From positions 1-64,000 of the forward strand of contig CAYMAN010000009.1 in the NCBI GenBank assembly GCA_964388455.1: a DNA stretch of 64,000 bases, given 5' to 3'. Under the pieces are notes generated by a model that worked only from the letters and a program-made list of their open reading frames with translations, was not told the DNA's origin and did no database searches. The translations under genes were made by a program, and so were the position numbers. The stretch is from JBBRWO01 sp964388455. GTDB taxonomy: Bacteria > Actinomycetota > Coriobacteriia > Anaerosomatales > JAAXUF01. The first letter of the stretch is position 1, and each line of letters starts with the position of its first letter. Below, one piece after another: positions 16,813 to 25,775 of the stretch.

Positions 16813-17517
16813 CTAGCCTGTGGACTCCTCGGCGGACTCCTCGGCGGACTGCTCGGGGCCGACGTAGGACTGCACGACCCACGCAAGCACCACGCAGATT
16901 CCGAGCACCGCAAGTACCATTCCGAAGAACGGTCCCTTGATCTCCCAGCCGGAGTTGAGCACCGGGCTATCGGGGTGCAGGGCGCGCTTGGCGGGATCCA
17001 GGAAGATGTCGGAGAGGAGGATCGCTGCGCCGACCGTGAAGACGAGGTCGCCAACCGCCTTGTGCACGCGCTTCTCGAGTACGAGCCAGTGCAGAAGCAT
17101 CAGCATCGCCACGCCGAGCAGGATCACGAACTGGGCCACGAGTCGGGGGTCCTGGCGCACGGCCATGAGCGGCGACTCCTTGGAGCCGGTGAAGTCCCAC
17201 GTGTTCAGCGCTGCGAGGAGACCTAGTACGGAGTTGAGCACCCACAGCGGCGCTGCAATCGCGCGGAAACCGACCTCCCAGGCGTAGACCGAGTCTTTGC
17301 GCGTCACGATGTAAACGAGCGCAAGGACGCCCATCGAGACGAACAACAACAGGTCGACCCATGTCGAGCCGCCGTGGAACAGCGGGAGCTTGACCTTGTC
17401 GCCGAGACCCTTGACCGCCGGGATGTTGTAGATGATCACGGCAACCGTGATTGCGAGCGCGCCGACGGCGCCGAACGCCGTGGCGAGCGCGGTCTTCGAG
17501 AGAGGGGTTCGGGTCAC
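16813..17517 (-). CDS. Hypothetical multi-pass membrane protein
   Basis: A 234-residue protein with about six membrane segments. The start is a GTG at 17517 behind AAGGAG. Notable conserved-looking loops are LFHGGSTWVD after the first segment, NTWDFTGSKESPL in the middle and LHPDSPVLNSGWEIKGPFFG before the last segment; several Trp and His residues sit near membrane edges. The C-terminus is an acidic tail with a repeated SAEE unit. The family is not recognised. It follows the EamA transporter on the same strand with a 70-base gap. Confidence 0.7.
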   Translation of the reverse strand: MTRTPLSKTALATAFGAVGALAITVAVIIYNIPAVKGLGDKVKLPLFHGGSTWVDLLLFVSMGVLALVYIVTRKDSVYAWEVGFRAIAAPLWVLNSVLGLLAALNTWDFTGSKESPLMAVRQDPRLVAQFVILLGVAMLMLLHWLVLEKRVHKAVGDLVFTVGAAILLSDIFLDPAKRALHPDSPVLNSGWEIKGPFFGMVLAVLGICVVLAWVVQSYVGPEQSAEESAEESTG

Positions 17518-17587
17518 GTCATCTCCTTGTGAGTGTCGGAAACGCACCCATCGTGGCGCGTCGCCGCTAGTCTAACGCAGGAGCGCG

Positions 17588-18538
17588 TTACGCTGCGTCC
17601 GAGACAAGCCCCGTCGCAACGGCCTTTTCGGCGATTCCCTGAGCAGGGACGGCCACGCGCGGGCTCCAAGGCGCCCTGCGGACGGTCGCCAGTGCCACGC
17701 CCGCGAGCGTGACGGCGCCTCCGACCAATGTGAGCATCTGCGGCGCCTCGCCGACCCACAACCATGCGATCGGCACGCCGAGCACCGGCACGAGATACAG
17801 GAAGCGTGACGCCATGCCCGGCGGCAGTGCCGCAACCGAGTGCGACCAGAGCAGGTAGGCTAAGCCCCCAGGGAATACGGCGAGGAACAACACCGTCGCG
17901 AGCTGCGCCGACGATGCGGAGGTGAGCGCCGCAAGTGAACCGGGCGCGAACACCATGAACGGGAGCGAACCTGCGACTACAGAGTACGTGACGACCTCGA
18001 GCGGCTTGTAGCGTGAGTACAGCGGCTTGGACAGCACGGTGTAGCCCGCGAAGCTCAGCGCCGCCAGGACCACCAAGCCGGCGCTCCAGCCGATCTGCCC
18101 GAATCCGCCGTTCGCAGAGCCCATCAGCATCAGACCACCCATGCACGCCGCCAGTCCGACCCACGTGAAGCCGTTCGCGACGTCGCGGCCCAGCGCCACA
18201 GCGATGAGCGTCGTGAACACGGGGTTCATGTTGATCAGGAAGCCCGCCATCGACGCCGAGACCCCTTGCTGTCCAAAGACCAGCAGCAACTGATACGCCC
18301 CAAAACCAAGTAGCCCGGTAGCGACGAAGACGGGCACGTCGGCGCGCCTTGGAAGCGGCATGCGTGTCGCGACGCCGTACCCGGCGAAGAGCAGCGCCGT
18401 GAGCGTCCAACGCAGAAAGAGCAGGTGGCCAGGTGAGAAGTGCCTGAGCGCGACAACCAGGCCCGCGAACGTGGTGCTCCATATGAGGATCGTCGTCGTG
18501 ATGGCGACGATGGTGCCTATGCCGTAGCGCTTGACCAT
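17588..18538 (-). CDS. EamA/DMT-superfamily transporter
   Basis: Ten-segment drug/metabolite transporter of 316 aa built from two EamA repeats. Typical motifs are IGTIVAITTTILIWSTTFAGL at the start, FLRWTLTALLF in the first repeat and YLLWSHSVAALPPGMASRFLYLVPVLGVPIAWLWVGEAP (read as the LWS.A....A....LYL.PV.....W...GE pattern) in the second. Members export amino acids or small metabolites. ATG at 18538 with GGGAG upstream. It is divergent from an Lrp/AsnC regulator, which frequently controls amino acid exporters, so an amino acid substrate is plausible. Confidence 0.9.
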   Translation of the reverse strand: MVKRYGIGTIVAITTTILIWSTTFAGLVVALRHFSPGHLLFLRWTLTALLFAGYGVATRMPLPRRADVPVFVATGLLGFGAYQLLLVFGQQGVSASMAGFLINMNPVFTTLIAVALGRDVANGFTWVGLAACMGGLMLMGSANGGFGQIGWSAGLVVLAALSFAGYTVLSKPLYSRYKPLEVVTYSVVAGSLPFMVFAPGSLAALTSASSAQLATVLFLAVFPGGLAYLLWSHSVAALPPGMASRFLYLVPVLGVPIAWLWVGEAPQMLTLVGGAVTLAGVALATVRRAPWSPRVAVPAQGIAEKAVATGLVSDAA

Positions 18539-18644
18539 AAGGTGCGTCTCCCGGTCCTGTCGCCCCAGAGGGAGGGCGCGTGCGTGTTCGGGAAGTGTAG
18601 TCCGCTTGGGCGACGATTGGCAGGACGAACCGCAAGCCTGATGC

Positions 18645-18669
18645 TACGATTACCTACGATTACGATTAT
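18645..18669. promoter_or_regulatory. Direct repeats in EamA-Lrp intergenic region
   Basis: TACGATTA occurs at 18645-18652 and 18655-18662 and is followed by CGATTATG, a 10-base period. The cluster lies 33-57 bases upstream of the Lrp gene and between the divergent promoters. It may be an Lrp binding site. Confidence 0.4.
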
Positions 18670-18701
18670 GTTCCATCTCTGTACCTACGAAGGGAAAGCC
18701 A

Positions 18702-19142
18702 ATGGACGACGTCGACCTCGAACTGCTTTCTGCGCTCCAAGACGATGCGCGCGCCACGTATGCGGAGCTCGGGCGCACCGTGGGTCTCTCGGCGCCGGCA
18801 GTGGCCGAGCGGGTACGCCGCCTGGAGGGATCAGGCATCATCTCCGGCTACCATGCCGAGGTGGACCTGAAGAGGGCCGGCTACGGGATCGTGGCGTTCG
18901 TGCGGCTCAACTCGGCACCCGACCTTGCGCCGCAACTCGAACGCATGGCGCGCGACACGTCCGAGGTGCTCGAGTTTCATCGCGTGACGGGCACCGAGGG
19001 ATACGTGCTCAAGGTGGCGGTCACCTCGATCGAACACCTGGAACGAATCGTCGTGAAGTTTCTCCCCTACGGCAACACCACGACCTCGATCGTGCTGTCC
19101 TCACCGGTCACCTGGCGCAAGATAGGCGTCGTGGGAGCCTGA
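18702..19142 (+). CDS. Lrp/AsnC family transcriptional regulator
   Basis: A 146-residue feast/famine regulator. The N-terminal HTH (DDVDLELLSALQDDARATYAELG, then VGLSAPAVAERVRRLEGSGII) is classic Lrp. The C-terminal RAM domain carries VLEFHRVTGTEGYVLKVAVTSIEHLERIV, with the ligand-binding G.(E/D)Y pattern. ATG at 18702 with GAAGGGAA upstream. It is transcribed divergently from the EamA exporter, making the exporter its likeliest target. A strong bidirectional terminator follows. Confidence 0.93.
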   Translation: MDDVDLELLSALQDDARATYAELGRTVGLSAPAVAERVRRLEGSGIISGYHAEVDLKRAGYGIVAFVRLNSAPDLAPQLERMARDTSEVLEFHRVTGTEGYVLKVAVTSIEHLERIVVKFLPYGNTTTSIVLSSPVTWRKIGVVGA

Positions 19143-19460
19143 TCCACGGAAAACCGCGGGAACAGAAAAGGACGCGAGACCCCGCGTCTCGCGTCCTTTT
19201 CCTATCGACGCCACTGGGACGTCGACGATTGCGGTGACCTCGCGCCGGCCGGACCGTCGGCATCGAGATCGATCTCTCGGCGAGTGAGGGGGACAAGTGC
19301 ACCCGCCGAGGCATTACGTGAATCAGTGTGCACACTCACTATCGAGTGTCGCGGCCTAATACTGAACCACTTTGTGGTGCGTGCCTGTGACCCTCGTCAC
19401 AGCTCTATCACACTTCTGCCACACGACAAGAATACCTTGCAATGAGGACGTGGGAACGGG
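19143..19460. other. Intergenic region between lrp and DUF4126 gene
   Basis: 318 bases between convergent genes. Apart from the terminator at its start no gene, repeat or RNA signal was recognised. Confidence 0.6.
19166..19200. terminator. Bidirectional intrinsic terminator
   Basis: A perfect 15-base-pair stem (AAAAGGACGCGAGAC and its complement) with a CCCGC loop, ending in TTTT on both strands. It lies 23 bases past the Lrp stop and can also end transcription of the convergent gene. Confidence 0.92.
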
Positions 19461-20024
19461 CTACTCGGCGGGTGCAGGCTTCTCGGCGATGCGTCGGCGT
19501 AGACGGCCGAGCCCCCACACGCTTGCGACGATCGCGATCGCCACCGTGATGAAACCGATGAGCGGCGCCGCGATGGCGAGCGCCGAGACACCCGCAGCAC
19601 CGGCATCCTCGACGGTGGACGCGACAGGAGCACCCGTGCCACCCGTCGCGAGGTTGATGAGCGGACGTGAGGTCGCTTTGATGGTGTGCACCCCACCGGC
19701 GATCACAACACCCGCTATGAGCGCCAGCCATGGAGCCACCGCGTTCTCACCGGTTGTGGACAGCGCCAGGAAGCCGCCTGCCGCGGGACGCACGAACGTC
19801 TGGATCGCGTCGTTGACGTGGTCGACCGCCGGAACCTTGTCGGCGAAGATCTCGATGATGAGGAACAGGGTGATGAGCAGGATCACCCACCACGTCCCGA
19901 GCATGTCGAACGGCTCGCGCAGCTGCACCCAACCGACGCGCTGCGCAGCAGCAAGCGCGAGCAGCGGGATGTAGGCGTTCACGCCCGCAGGAGCGGCCAA
20001 CGTGATTCCTGTCAGGACGTCCAT
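19461..20024 (-). CDS. DUF4126 domain membrane protein
   Basis: A 187-residue membrane protein with the DUF4126 pattern: GVNAYIPLLALAAAQR near the start, a central hydrophobic stretch ending EIFADKVPAVDHVNDAIQTF and FVRPAAGGFLAL. About four to five membrane segments and a basic tail (LRRRIAEKPAPAE). Function unknown. ATG at 20024 with GGAGGG nine bases upstream. It stands alone, convergent with the Lrp gene. Confidence 0.85.
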   Translation of the reverse strand: MDVLTGITLAAPAGVNAYIPLLALAAAQRVGWVQLREPFDMLGTWWVILLITLFLIIEIFADKVPAVDHVNDAIQTFVRPAAGGFLALSTTGENAVAPWLALIAGVVIAGGVHTIKATSRPLINLATGGTGAPVASTVEDAGAAGVSALAIAAPLIGFITVAIAIVASVWGLGRLRRRIAEKPAPAE

Positions 20025-20059
20025 GCTCGTGGGCCCTCCCCCATGGTTCGCACATCGCG

Positions 20060-22213
20060 GTGAGCCGCGTGGGCTCGGCTCATTCTAGCCCGACGACACC
20101 GCCGGCGGCGATTCGGGAATATGCACCAGAGACCACACTCACACGCCTCCGAGAGGACCTCGGTTTGAGCCGCCAGTACCGCGAACTCGTCGCCACGCAG
20201 GGCGTGACCGAGGTCGAACACGTGTGGATTCCCCTTGCCGACGGCACACGACTCTCGGCGAGACTCTGGCTCCCCTCCACTGCGTCGGCCGAGAACCCCG
20301 TCCCGGCAATCCTCGAGTACATCCCCTACCGCAAGGATGACGCGACCGCGGCGGCCGATGCGGCACGCTACCCCTACTTCGCCGAGCGCGGCTTCGCGGG
20401 CGTTCGCGTCGATCTACGCGGCACCGGCGACTCCGACGGCGTCTGCCGCGACGAATACCTGCGACAGGAGCAAGACGACGCGCTCGAGGTGTTCGCATGG
20501 CTCGCCGAGCAGGACTGGTGCTCCGGGCACTGCGGGATGATCGGGCACTCGTGGGGCGGCTTCAACGGGCTTCAGGTCGCGGCGCGCAGGCCACCGCAGC
20601 TTAAGGCCGTGGTCACCATGTACTCCACCGACGACAGGTACGCCGATGACTGTCACTACCAGGGCGGCTGCCTGCTGGCGAGCGACATGCTGAAGTGGGC
20701 CGAGTGGATGCACGCCCTCAATGCTCGCCCCGCAGACCCGAGGATCGTCGGTGACTCGTGGCGAGAGCTGTGGCTTGAGCGGCTGCGCGAGACACCGCCC
20801 TACATAGAGGCGTGGATGGCGCATCCCACCTACGACGAGTTCTGGAAGCAGGGATCGGTCATCGAGGACTACTCGGCGATTGAGGCTGCGGTGCTGGTGG
20901 TGGGCGGCTGGACGGACGCGTACACCAACGCGGTCCCCCGGCTGCTCGAGCATCTGACGTGCCCGCGATGGGGCATCATCGGGCCGTGGGGCCACGTGGT
21001 GCCGTCGCGCGGGGTGCCCGGGCCCGCGATCGGCTTCCTGCAGGAGTGTCTGCGCTTCTTCGACCACTGGCTCAACGGCGCGAAGAACGGCGTCGAATCC
21101 GAGCCGCTCCTGCGCGCGTATCTGCACGACACGCTGCCGCCGGCCGGTTTCCGCGCCGAACTCCCCGGCCGCTGGATCGCCGAGCAGAGCTGGCCTCCCA
21201 CGAGCGTCACAGGCGAGACACTGGTGCTGACCGGCGACGGGCGACTGGTCGGGCGCGAAGCGAAGATGCTGGCCAACCGCCCGGCCGAACTCGCGATTCT
21301 CGGCGACCAGACGTGCGGCATAACTGCCGGCGTCTGGTGCGTGAACGGCATGGCCGACGAACTCGCGATCGACCAGCGTGAGGACGACGCCCTCTCGCTC
21401 TGCTTCGACTCCACTCCGCTGCACGAGCCGATCGATCTGCTGGGCAGGCCGGAGCTGCGCTTGACCCTCTCCGCCGACCAGCCGCGCGCGCTGGTCTCGG
21501 CTCGGCTGTGCTCGGTGGCGCCGGATGGTGTGTCGACGCTGGTGACGTGGGGCACGATGAACCTGACGCATCGTCAATCGCGCGAGCATCCTGAAGCGGT
21601 GGAGCCAGGCGAGAGTTACGTGATCTCGCTGCCGCTCAATGCCGTGGGCCAGCGCATCGAGCGCGGACACAGACTGCGTATCGCGATCTCTCCCACATAC
21701 TTCCCGCAAGTGTGGCCGTCACCGATACCCGTCACGCTCAAGATCGCCATCGACGGCGCGAGCTCGCTCGTACTGCCAACCCGTGTTTCACAAGCCGAGG
21801 ATGCGAATCCGCCGGTCTTCCCTCCGGCCGCGGAATCCGCCCCACTTGTTGGCGCGATCCGGCAGTCGGACAGCAGGACTCGCAGGCGGCACCGTGACCC
21901 GGAGACCGGCGTGGCGACCACGGAAGACCACCAATCCTACTCGGCGCATATCGAGGCCACTGGGACCACGTATACGGAGCGCGGCATCGATCGATGGATC
22001 ATCGCTCCGGACGATCCGCTCTCCGCTCGCATCGTCTGCGACCGCGAGATCACCATCGAACGCGAAGGCTGGCACGTTCGCCTCACGACCACGGCGGAGC
22101 AGACGTGCACCGGAGATAGGATTCTCACGCATTCAACGCTCTGCGCCTACGAGGACGACGTCCTCGTCTTCTTAGACGATCACGTATCCACAGTGGTGCG
22201 TGAGCACTTCTAG
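20060..22213 (+). CDS. CocE/NonD family hydrolase (X-Pro dipeptidyl-peptidase S15-like)
   Basis: A cytoplasmic alpha/beta hydrolase of up to 717 aa, probably cleaving esters or acyl bonds. The nucleophile is Ser in GHSWGG, the acid lies in GGWTDAY and the histidine in GPWGHVVP. The order matches S15/CocE enzymes, with a C-terminal jelly-roll (ELRLTLSADQPRALVSARLC, GHRLRIAISPTYFPQVWPS in shorter pieces). The start is uncertain: GTG 20060 has no ribosome site, while TTG 20165 follows GAGAGGACC and would remove 35 poorly conserved residues. No signal peptide. It ends eight bases from the convergent recQ. Confidence 0.9.
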   Translation: MSRVGSAHSSPTTPPAAIREYAPETTLTRLREDLGLSRQYRELVATQGVTEVEHVWIPLADGTRLSARLWLPSTASAENPVPAILEYIPYRKDDATAAADAARYPYFAERGFAGVRVDLRGTGDSDGVCRDEYLRQEQDDALEVFAWLAEQDWCSGHCGMIGHSWGGFNGLQVAARRPPQLKAVVTMYSTDDRYADDCHYQGGCLLASDMLKWAEWMHALNARPADPRIVGDSWRELWLERLRETPPYIEAWMAHPTYDEFWKQGSVIEDYSAIEAAVLVVGGWTDAYTNAVPRLLEHLTCPRWGIIGPWGHVVPSRGVPGPAIGFLQECLRFFDHWLNGAKNGVESEPLLRAYLHDTLPPAGFRAELPGRWIAEQSWPPTSVTGETLVLTGDGRLVGREAKMLANRPAELAILGDQTCGITAGVWCVNGMADELAIDQREDDALSLCFDSTPLHEPIDLLGRPELRLTLSADQPRALVSARLCSVAPDGVSTLVTWGTMNLTHRQSREHPEAVEPGESYVISLPLNAVGQRIERGHRLRIAISPTYFPQVWPSPIPVTLKIAIDGASSLVLPTRVSQAEDANPPVFPPAAESAPLVGAIRQSDSRTRRRHRDPETGVATTEDHQSYSAHIEATGTTYTERGIDRWIIAPDDPLSARIVCDREITIEREGWHVRLTTTAEQTCTGDRILTHSTLCAYEDDVLVFLDDHVSTVVREHF

Positions 22214-22221
22214 CCGGTGAG

Positions 22222-24054
22222 TCAGGTCCGGGTCATCTCAGCTGCGATGGCCTCCAAGAACACGGCCCCATAGCGCTCAAGTTTCGCATCACCGACACCG
22301 TGCACTTCGAGGAACTCCTCGCGTGAGGCTGGCCGCTTGGCCGCCATGTCGGCCAGCGACTTGTCGCCAAAGACCACGTAAGCCGGCACCTGTTGCTCCG
22401 CAGCAATATCCCGTCGCAGTTCACGCAGCCGTTCGAAGAGCTCCTCGTCGGCACCGCCGGGCTCAAACGAGAGCGCGGCGCTTCCCCGCCGGGAACGCTT
22501 CTCGGCGACGGGCTTCACGACCGCGCGCGGGCGCGCGAGCATCAGCTCTACGTCACCCCGAAGCACGTCGCGGGCTTCGCCATCAAGCTTCAGCGCCGAG
22601 TAAGCCGCTATGTCTTGGCGCAGAAAGCCCCGGTGGATGAGCTGGCGGATGACACTCGTCCAGTCGTCTCGGGAGAGTTCTGCCCCGATGCCGTGGACCG
22701 ACAGCTCGCCATGATCCCACTGACGGATCTTCTCGGTGTCGGCGCCCTTGAGCACGTCGATCACGTGTCCGATACCAAAGCGCTCCCCCGTCCGATACAC
22801 CGCCGAGAGGACCTTTTGCGCCTGCACGGTCGCATCGAACAATTCGGGCGGGTCCAGACAGACGTCGCAGTTGCCGCAGTCTTCCTCTAGCCGCTCGCCA
22901 AAGTAGCCGAGCAGAACGCGGCGGCGACACGTGGTCGCCTCGGCGAACGCGACCATCGCCTGGAGCTTATGGAGCTCGATGCGCACCTGCTCGGCGTTGT
23001 TGCTGTTCTCGATGAGCATGCGGGCCGTGACTGCGTCTTGCAGCCCGAAGAGACAGAACGCCTCGGCGGGCAGCCCGTCTCGGCCGGAACGACCGGTCTC
23101 CTGATAGTAGCCCTCGATGTTCTTGGGCATGTCGTAGTGGACGACGAAGCGGACATCGGGCTTGTCGATGCCCATGCCAAAGGCCACTGTGGCGACCACC
23201 ACACGAACCTTGTCCTGCAAGAAGTCGTCTTGCACGCGCGTGCGTGTCTCGGACGGCAGCCCGGCGTGGTACGCCTTCGCCTTCACGCCGGCGTCGCGTA
23301 GCTTCTTGGCGACCTCTTCAACGCGCTTGCGCGAGAGGCAGTAGACGATCCCCGAGTCCCCTTTGGGCCGAGCCGCGATGAACTTCTTGAGCTGCTCGAT
23401 GCCGGCGCGCTTATCGACGACCGTGTAGCGGATGTTGGGTCGATCGAACCCCGCCGAGAATACCGGCGCGTGGCCGATGTGCAGCCGAATGCGTACATCC
23501 TCGCGCGTCTGATCGTCCGCCGTGGCGGTCAGCGCGATGAGCGGAATGCCGGGGAACCGGTCGCGCAACTCGCCGAGGCGCACGTACTCGGGACGAAAGT
23601 CGTGGCCCCATTGGCTGACGCAGTGCGCCTCGTCGATCGCGAACAGCGAGATGGGCATCGTCGCGATCATGTCGAGGAAGCCGTCGAGCATGAGTCGCTC
23701 GGGCGCGACATAGAGCAGGTCGAGCCTGCCGGCGCGCAGGTCGCGAAGCACGGCGGAGGCGTCCTCGGTCGAGAGCGATGAGTTCAGACATGCGGCCGCG
23801 ACGCCGTTGGCGACGAGCGCGTCGACTTGGTCCTTCATCAGCGAGATGAGCGGCGAGACCACGATGGCGGTGCCCGGCCGGTGTAGCGCGGGGATCTGAA
23901 ATGTGAGCGACTTGCCGCCACCCGTCGGCATCAGGACGAACGCGTCGCCGCCGCCAATCACGTGCTCCATGATCTCGGCTTGATGGGGACGGAACTCGTG
24001 ATAGCCGAAGACCTGCGCCAGCGTGTCGGATATCGATGTGGTGCGCAGCGGCAT
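22222..24054 (-). CDS. recQ: ATP-dependent DNA helicase RecQ
   Basis: 3-prime to 5-prime DNA helicase (610 aa) in recombination and fork repair. It contains Walker A PTGGGKS (43-49), the DEAH box in FAIDEAHCVSQWGHDFRPEY, motif VI region ETGRSGRDG, and the RecQ zinc site (Cys in TTCRRRVLLGYF and DCGNCDVC). A winged helix and a C-terminal HRDC domain (about 530-605) complete the bacterial architecture. ATG at 24054 with GAGAGGG upstream. Single gene, convergent with the CocE hydrolase. Confidence 0.96.
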   Translation of the reverse strand: MPLRTTSISDTLAQVFGYHEFRPHQAEIMEHVIGGGDAFVLMPTGGGKSLTFQIPALHRPGTAIVVSPLISLMKDQVDALVANGVAAACLNSSLSTEDASAVLRDLRAGRLDLLYVAPERLMLDGFLDMIATMPISLFAIDEAHCVSQWGHDFRPEYVRLGELRDRFPGIPLIALTATADDQTREDVRIRLHIGHAPVFSAGFDRPNIRYTVVDKRAGIEQLKKFIAARPKGDSGIVYCLSRKRVEEVAKKLRDAGVKAKAYHAGLPSETRTRVQDDFLQDKVRVVVATVAFGMGIDKPDVRFVVHYDMPKNIEGYYQETGRSGRDGLPAEAFCLFGLQDAVTARMLIENSNNAEQVRIELHKLQAMVAFAEATTCRRRVLLGYFGERLEEDCGNCDVCLDPPELFDATVQAQKVLSAVYRTGERFGIGHVIDVLKGADTEKIRQWDHGELSVHGIGAELSRDDWTSVIRQLIHRGFLRQDIAAYSALKLDGEARDVLRGDVELMLARPRAVVKPVAEKRSRRGSAALSFEPGGADEELFERLRELRRDIAAEQQVPAYVVFGDKSLADMAAKRPASREEFLEVHGVGDAKLERYGAVFLEAIAAEMTRT

Positions 24055-24178
24055 GCGGCAAGGCCCTCTCAGAGTGCACTACGGAACGCAGGGCGAGAGC
24101 GACTCTCTCACATGCGGGTCGACGCAGCGTAGCGCGCGAGTCTGACCACACGCAAACCCGGGCCTTACCCCGCCGTCG

Positions 24179-24736
24179 CTACTCCGGAATCTCGAGCAGG
24201 AGCTCTCTCGCGCGATTGACCCGCAGGCGTGACACGTCGTAACGCAGGTAGCTGACGTCGAGGTCGCCGAGGCGGACTCGGTCGAGCGCATCAGCATCCT
24301 TGAGCAGCCGGAATACGCGTAGCGCGGACTCCGGCTCCACCAACTCGAACAGTTCGTGTCCGTCACTCGGCACGCAGTAGCGCACCTGATAGGCCGCACG
24401 CTCGGCATGAACTTCGTCGCCGCAGTGGTGCGTAATGGCGTAAAGCGCGGTCTCGTACACCCTCGGCGGCGTCGTGAAGTGGAGGCCCAGCGCGACCACC
24501 TTGCCTGCACTCTTGGCGCCGTGAAAGTAGTCGACGCCATCGTGGGTCCGACCGATGTCGTGCCACAGAGCAGCGCACGCGAGCGCTGCACGCTCCCAGG
24601 CAGGCAGATCGAGCAGATCAGCGAGCTCCGTCGTGTGCACGAGCACGCGGCTGGTATGACCCATGCCATGTATCGCACGTGATGCGTCATTGCCGCTGGG
24701 TCGCACAAACCAAGCAGGGTTCACGCTACGAATCAC
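24179..24736 (-). CDS. HD domain phosphohydrolase
   Basis: A 185-residue HD-superfamily protein. Metal-binding residues are visible in HGMGHTSRV, LWHDIGR (the HD dyad), TTPPRVYETALYAITHHC and LLKDADALDRVRLGD. It probably hydrolyses a phosphomonoester or nucleotide; the substrate is unknown. GTG at 24736 with AAAGGA upstream. It lies between recQ and a nitroreductase, all on the minus strand, with gaps over 60 bases. Confidence 0.88.
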   Translation of the reverse strand: MIRSVNPAWFVRPSGNDASRAIHGMGHTSRVLVHTTELADLLDLPAWERAALACAALWHDIGRTHDGVDYFHGAKSAGKVVALGLHFTTPPRVYETALYAITHHCGDEVHAERAAYQVRYCVPSDGHELFELVEPESALRVFRLLKDADALDRVRLGDLDVSYLRYDVSRLRVNRARELLLEIPE

Positions 24737-24802
24737 GATTGGTCCTTTCCACGGTGCCTACTCGGACTGCGCATCCGAGTAATAGCACCTGGGTCTGACA
24801 CG

Positions 24803-25558
24803 CTACCTCCCCTGCCAGCGCTCCAGCCACAGGTCAACCGAGCGGTTCATCTCGGCCATGAAGTCTGAGGCGTATTTACGCTGGTAGATGGCTTGCCCGT
24901 AGTTTGCGATGCCAGGCTTGTGACCGTGCGGCGCGTACTCGGTCTCGAGCGCGGCCAGTACCCCCGCGAGGTCGCTTTGCGTCAGCCGCTCGTAGCGATC
25001 GGTATGCACCATGTGAGCCGTCTGCCGAGGAACCCGCGGGCGCTCTACGGCGGCACGCCCAAAGCACAGCATCGCGATCGGCAGCGTGTGCACAGGCAGG
25101 TCAAACATCGCGATGTGCTCCTCGGCATTTTCGAGGATGTCGCCGATGTAGCATGAGCCGATGCCGAGCGACTCAGCGGCGATCACTGCGTTCTGCGCGG
25201 CGATCAGAGCGTCAGAGCACGCCAGCATCAGATCGCCCATGCCCGGCTTGCGCAGCCCCAATCCGAGCGATGCCACATCGCAGTACTCAAACAGGTCGAC
25301 CCACTTTTGGAAGTCGGCGGCAAATATCAGCACCCACGGCGCCTTGGCGATGAACGGCTGGTTGTCGCAGGTCACGACGAGCCGATCCTTCATCGCCTGA
25401 TCCTGCACGTCGATTACCGAATACAGCATCATGTTGCCGCCCGTAGGTGCACGGAATGTCGCCGAGAGAATCGCGTCCTTCTCGGCATCGGTGATCGGCG
25501 TGGGCTCATAGACGCGCGTCGAACTGCGGCGGTCGAGAATTTCGAGTGTGGGGTTCAC
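24803..25558 (-). CDS. Nitroreductase family protein
   Basis: FMN-dependent oxidoreductase of 251 aa. The family start is seen in EILDRRSSTRVYEPTPITDAEK and the FMN-binding region in FRAPTGGNMMLYSVIDV; the C-terminal half contains AESLGIGSCYIGDI and a flavin-contact region near MLCFGRAAVERPRVPR. GTG at 25558 is chosen because AGGAGG lies seven bases upstream; the longer frame has no ribosome site. Natural substrate unknown; such enzymes reduce quinones, nitro compounds or dehydrogenate cofactors. Confidence 0.9.
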   Translation of the reverse strand: MNPTLEILDRRSSTRVYEPTPITDAEKDAILSATFRAPTGGNMMLYSVIDVQDQAMKDRLVVTCDNQPFIAKAPWVLIFAADFQKWVDLFEYCDVASLGLGLRKPGMGDLMLACSDALIAAQNAVIAAESLGIGSCYIGDILENAEEHIAMFDLPVHTLPIAMLCFGRAAVERPRVPRQTAHMVHTDRYERLTQSDLAGVLAALETEYAPHGHKPGIANYGQAIYQRKYASDFMAEMNRSVDLWLERWQGR

Positions 25559-25775
25559 CAAGAATCCTCCTACGTGGGGTGATCGAGTGGCCTGCGGGTA
25601 CGAGTCTACCCACTCGCTCAAACGGTCGCACGCGGCCCGTCACAGGTGGCTGTCCGCTCATCCGTGCTAGGATGGGTATAGATTTCGATGTCGGCAACCC
25701 TGTCGCATCAACCGTCTCACGGACTTGACCGGCACCATCCGGTCGCCTCCTCTGAGCCTGACTCGAGGAGTGCCC

